Source of the DNA: Chitinophagaceae bacterium
GTDB lineage: Bacteria; Bacteroidota; Bacteroidia; Chitinophagales; Chitinophagaceae
NCBI GenBank assembly: GCA_947489175.1
Contig: CANLED010000095.1
Coordinates: 1 to 7,371, forward strand
Direction: 5' to 3'
Length of the DNA stretch: 7,371 bases
Position 1 is the stretch's first letter; the number at the start of each line of letters is the position of its first letter. Below the pieces are notes generated by a model. That model was not told the DNA's origin. It searched no databases and saw nothing but the letters and a program-made list of their open reading frames with translations. Of the stretch, positions 4,948-7,371 are shown one piece after another. The position numbers and the translations under genes are program-made.

Positions 4948-6765
4948 TTAGTGCTTAGATTCATCTGCACCAATAGGTTCTACCTGAGGAATAAACTCTC
5001 TTCCATCCTTACCATAATCATACGCACCTCTATGAACTTCAGGTAACTCACCAGGCCAGTTTCCATGTCCAGGCGTAATTGGAGTAGTCCACTCCAATGT
5101 ATTTGAACCCCATGGATTTTGACTTTTTACTTTTCTACCTTTAAAAATTGAGTAAAAGAAGTTGAAGACAAATAATAGCTGAGCAACAAATACAATCATT
5201 GCAACTGTACTGATGAATCTATTCATATCAGCAAACTGGTTGAAAGATTGCCAATTGCTGAAATCAGTATACCTACGAGGTAAACCTGCCAAACCTTGAT
5301 AATGCATAGGCCAAAATATCAAATAAGCACCTACCAATGTTACCCAGAAATGGATGTATGCCATCGTATTATTTAGATAACGACTATACATTTTAGGGAA
5401 CCAATGATATACTCCTGCAAACATTCCGAAGAAAGATGCAACTCCCATTACAATGTGGAAGTGAGCAACTACAAAATATGTGTCATGCAAATGAATATCT
5501 AATGTTGAATTACCTAAGAAAATACCTGTTAGACCTCCAGAGATGAACAAACTTACAAAGCCGATAGAGAATAACATACCTGGTGTGAACCTAATATTTC
5601 CTCTCCATAAAGTCGTTAACCAGTTAAAAACCTTAATTGCTGATGGAACGGCAATTAATAGGGTAAGCAATACAAAGAAGGCACCTAAGAACGGATTCAA
5701 GCCAGTTACAAACATGTGGTGAGCCCACACTAAAAATGCTAGAATTGTGATAGCAAATAGTGAGCCAACCATTGCCATGTAACCGAAGATTGGTTTTCTA
5801 GAATTTACAGACAAGATTTCTGAAACCATTCCCATCGCTGGAAGAAGAATGATATAAACTTCAGGGTGACCCAAGAACCAAAATAAGTGTTGGAATAATA
5901 TTGCGCTACCACCTTCATTTGGTAAAATTTCACCCTTCACAACTATTTCTGAAAGAAAAAAGCTTGTTCCAAGATTACGATCAAACAATAACAATACAGC
6001 TCCTGACAGAAGAACTGGGAACGATAAAACGCCTAGTACAGCTGTAAAAAATATTGCCCACATTGTCAATGGCATACGAGTCATGCTCATACCCTTTGTT
6101 CTCAAGTTGAGTATTGTTGAGATGTAGTTAAGTCCACCAAGCAATGAAGAAACAATGAACATAGCCATTGAAATAAGCCAGAAATCCATCCCTAACTTAG
6201 AACCCTGACTAGCTTGTCCAAGAGCACTTAAAGGTGGGTAGATTGTCCAACCACCTGCTGCAGGTCCAGTTTGAATGAACAATGATGCAAACATGATTAC
6301 GCTCGCTAAAAAGAAGAACCAATAGCTAAGCATGTTTAAGAAACCAGACGCCATATCACGTGCACCAATTTGCAATGGAATAAGAAAATTCGCAAATGTT
6401 CCGCTCAAACCGGCTGTTAACACAAAGAAAACCAGGATGGTACCATGCATCGTAACCAAAGCATAATAAAATTCATTGCTTATTTTACCACCTTTAGCCC
6501 ACTTTCCAAAGATATCCTCAAGAAAAGGAAAACTTTGATCAGGATAACCTAATTGCAAACGGAACAATACAGAAAATAAACCACCGATAATTGCCCAAAT
6601 AATACCAGTGATTAGGAACTGCTTGGCAATCATTTTGTGATCTTGGCTAAAAATATATTTGGTCAAAAATGACTCTTCATGATGGTGATCATGTTGTCCA
6701 TGTTCCTCATGTGAGTGAACATTTACCTCTACTTCATGTCCATGTAAAATTGTTTCGGTACTCAT
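4948..6765 (-). CDS. coxA: Cytochrome c oxidase subunit I (A1-type heme-copper oxidase)
   Basis: The 605-residue inner-membrane protein holds the low-spin heme and the binuclear heme/CuB centre that reduces oxygen to water. Ligands are visible: H107 and H437 for the low-spin heme, H435 for the high-spin heme, and H300, H349 and H350 for CuB, with Y304 in GHPEVY (299-304) as the cross-linked tyrosine. E302 marks an A1-type enzyme; D137 in GARDMASGF is the D-channel entry and K378 in VPSAIKVFNW the K-channel lysine, so a proton-pumping enzyme is expected. HDTYFVVAHFHIVMG (427-441) is the typical signature. The N-terminus has nine histidines in the first 29 residues, an unusual soluble extension before the first helix near residue 50. 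The end (about 545-605) is a hydrophilic tail. It starts 26 nt after coxB at ATG 6765-6763 behind an A/T-rich leader. Confidence 0.98.
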   Translation of the reverse strand: MSTETILHGHEVEVNVHSHEEHGQHDHHHEESFLTKYIFSQDHKMIAKQFLITGIIWAIIGGLFSVLFRLQLGYPDQSFPFLEDIFGKWAKGGKISNEFYYALVTMHGTILVFFVLTAGLSGTFANFLIPLQIGARDMASGFLNMLSYWFFFLASVIMFASLFIQTGPAAGGWTIYPPLSALGQASQGSKLGMDFWLISMAMFIVSSLLGGLNYISTILNLRTKGMSMTRMPLTMWAIFFTAVLGVLSFPVLLSGAVLLLFDRNLGTSFFLSEIVVKGEILPNEGGSAILFQHLFWFLGHPEVYIILLPAMGMVSEILSVNSRKPIFGYMAMVGSLFAITILAFLVWAHHMFVTGLNPFLGAFFVLLTLLIAVPSAIKVFNWLTTLWRGNIRFTPGMLFSIGFVSLFISGGLTGIFLGNSTLDIHLHDTYFVVAHFHIVMGVASFFGMFAGVYHWFPKMYSRYLNNTMAYIHFWVTLVGAYLIFWPMHYQGLAGLPRRYTDFSNWQSFNQFADMNRFISTVAMIVFVAQLLFVFNFFYSIFKGRKVKSQNPWGSNTLEWTTPITPGHGNWPGELPEVHRGAYDYGKDGREFIPQVEPIGADESKH

Positions 6766-6791
6766 TTTAATTTTTTTAAAACTTTAAATCT

Positions 6792-7371
6792 TTATTTGAG
6801 TTGGGCTAAGGGTTGTGATGTTGCGGGTGCTTTTACTGTTGCGGTGCTGTCTTTTGCTACCGGTGCTGCTGCTTCATTCACAATAACGTATTGAGGTTTT
6901 TTTGAACCCAGCCAAGTGTTATATTCTTCTTGAGTTTCCACAATGATTACGCCGCGCATAGAATAATGTCCACTACCACAGACTTGATCACAAGAAATCT
7001 CATACACAAAATCCTTATTTCCTGTAATTTTTTTCATTTGTTCAGTGGTGTATTTAGGTGTAAACCAAAGTGTTGTTGGTATACCAGGGACAGCGTCCAT
7101 TTTTAACCTAAAATGTACCAATCCAACATCATGTATAACATCTTGAGCATTGATTACCAATTGAACAGGTTTATTAACAACAAGGTGCATTTCTGAGGCT
7201 TCAATATCATCATGGCTAGCACCATCTTCCCAATCTATTCCTAAACCATTGCCAATAGATGCATCAGTTAAACGATAATTCTTTCTACCCAATACTTTAT
7301 CCTTACCAGGATACCTCATCATCCAATTGAATTGCTTGCCGGTAATTTCAACTATTTGTGAATCTTTCGGG
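6792..7371 (-). CDS. coxB: Cytochrome c oxidase subunit II, CuA domain part (5' end off the window)
   Basis: The frame stays open to the window edge: codons 7370-7323 give 16 more residues ending GKQFNW before the Met-Met-Arg that could be mistaken for a start, so this is the C-terminal 192 residues of a longer gene whose membrane helices lie beyond 7371. QFNWMMRYPG (13-22 of the visible part) is the conserved aromatic electron-entry region. The CuA ligands are H80 (DVIHDVG), C127, C131, H135 and M138 in CDQVCGSGHYSM. The residue between the cysteines that is normally Glu, a backbone-carbonyl ligand, is Gln129. The CuA domain accepts electrons from cytochrome c in the periplasm and passes them to CoxA. 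No CxxCH heme motif follows; the protein ends in an Ala/Thr/Pro-rich tail (about 166-192), so this is not a caa3-type fusion. coxA follows after 26 nt. Confidence 0.96.
   Translation of the reverse strand, partial: PKDSQIVEITGKQFNWMMRYPGKDKVLGRKNYRLTDASIGNGLGIDWEDGASHDDIEASEMHLVVNKPVQLVINAQDVIHDVGLVHFRLKMDAVPGIPTTLWFTPKYTTEQMKKITGNKDFVYEISCDQVCGSGHYSMRGVIIVETQEEYNTWLGSKKPQYVIVNEAAAPVAKDSTATVKAPATSQPLAQLK

Noticed and set aside
6792..7322. A complete 176-residue CoxB starting at the ATG at 7322
   Set aside because: The frame stays open upstream to the window edge and encodes conserved residues (GKQFNW), so that Met is internal and the gene is cut by the window.

Overview
This window looks like chromosomal DNA of an AT-rich, aerobic member of the Bacteroidota, most likely near the Chitinophagaceae/Sphingobacteriia. 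The placement rests on gene order and protein style: a CoxB-CoxA-CtaB-CoxC-CoxC-CoxD-SCO-DUF420 run, a DUF5522 protein, an alkyltransferase-like protein with a PAQR active-site remnant, A-rich leaders without clear Shine-Dalgarno sites, and TAA stops. The placement is inference; no marker gene fixes the genus.

There are two convergent transcription units. On the plus strand, positions 1-810 hold the 3' end of trmB (tRNA m7G46 methyltransferase), a 68-residue cysteine-cluster protein (DUF5522) and a 122-residue alkyltransferase-like protein. Each gene overlaps the next by 23 nt, so they are probably one translationally coupled unit. A 53-nt gap (811-863) separates them from the minus-strand genes and shows no convincing terminator.

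On the minus strand, read from 7371 down to 864, is an A1-type cytochrome c oxidase (aa3-like) locus: coxB (subunit II, CuA domain, N-terminus beyond the window), coxA (subunit I), ctaB (heme O synthase), two different subunit III genes, a small subunit IV, then a SCO copper chaperone and a DUF420/CtaM-like membrane protein. Subunits I-IV form the proton-pumping terminal oxidase. CtaB makes the heme O precursor of heme A, SCO serves CuA assembly, and the DUF420 protein is an assembly factor in relatives. CoxB carries no fused cytochrome c domain, so electrons must come from a separate cytochrome c or an alternative complex III, whose genes often lie just upstream of coxB in this phylum (not visible here).

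A 36-bp imperfect palindrome followed by a T-run lies between subunit IV and SCO. It probably ends or attenuates the structural operon before the assembly genes. A smaller stem-loop lies between coxA and ctaB.

I do not see a wholly new system: no mobile element, CRISPR array, RNA gene or defence cassette. The points most worth a second look are the overlapping trmB/DUF5522/alkyltransferase-like cassette, the two unlike subunit III proteins, the Glu-to-Gln change in the CuA motif, and the hairpin that splits the oxidase operon.
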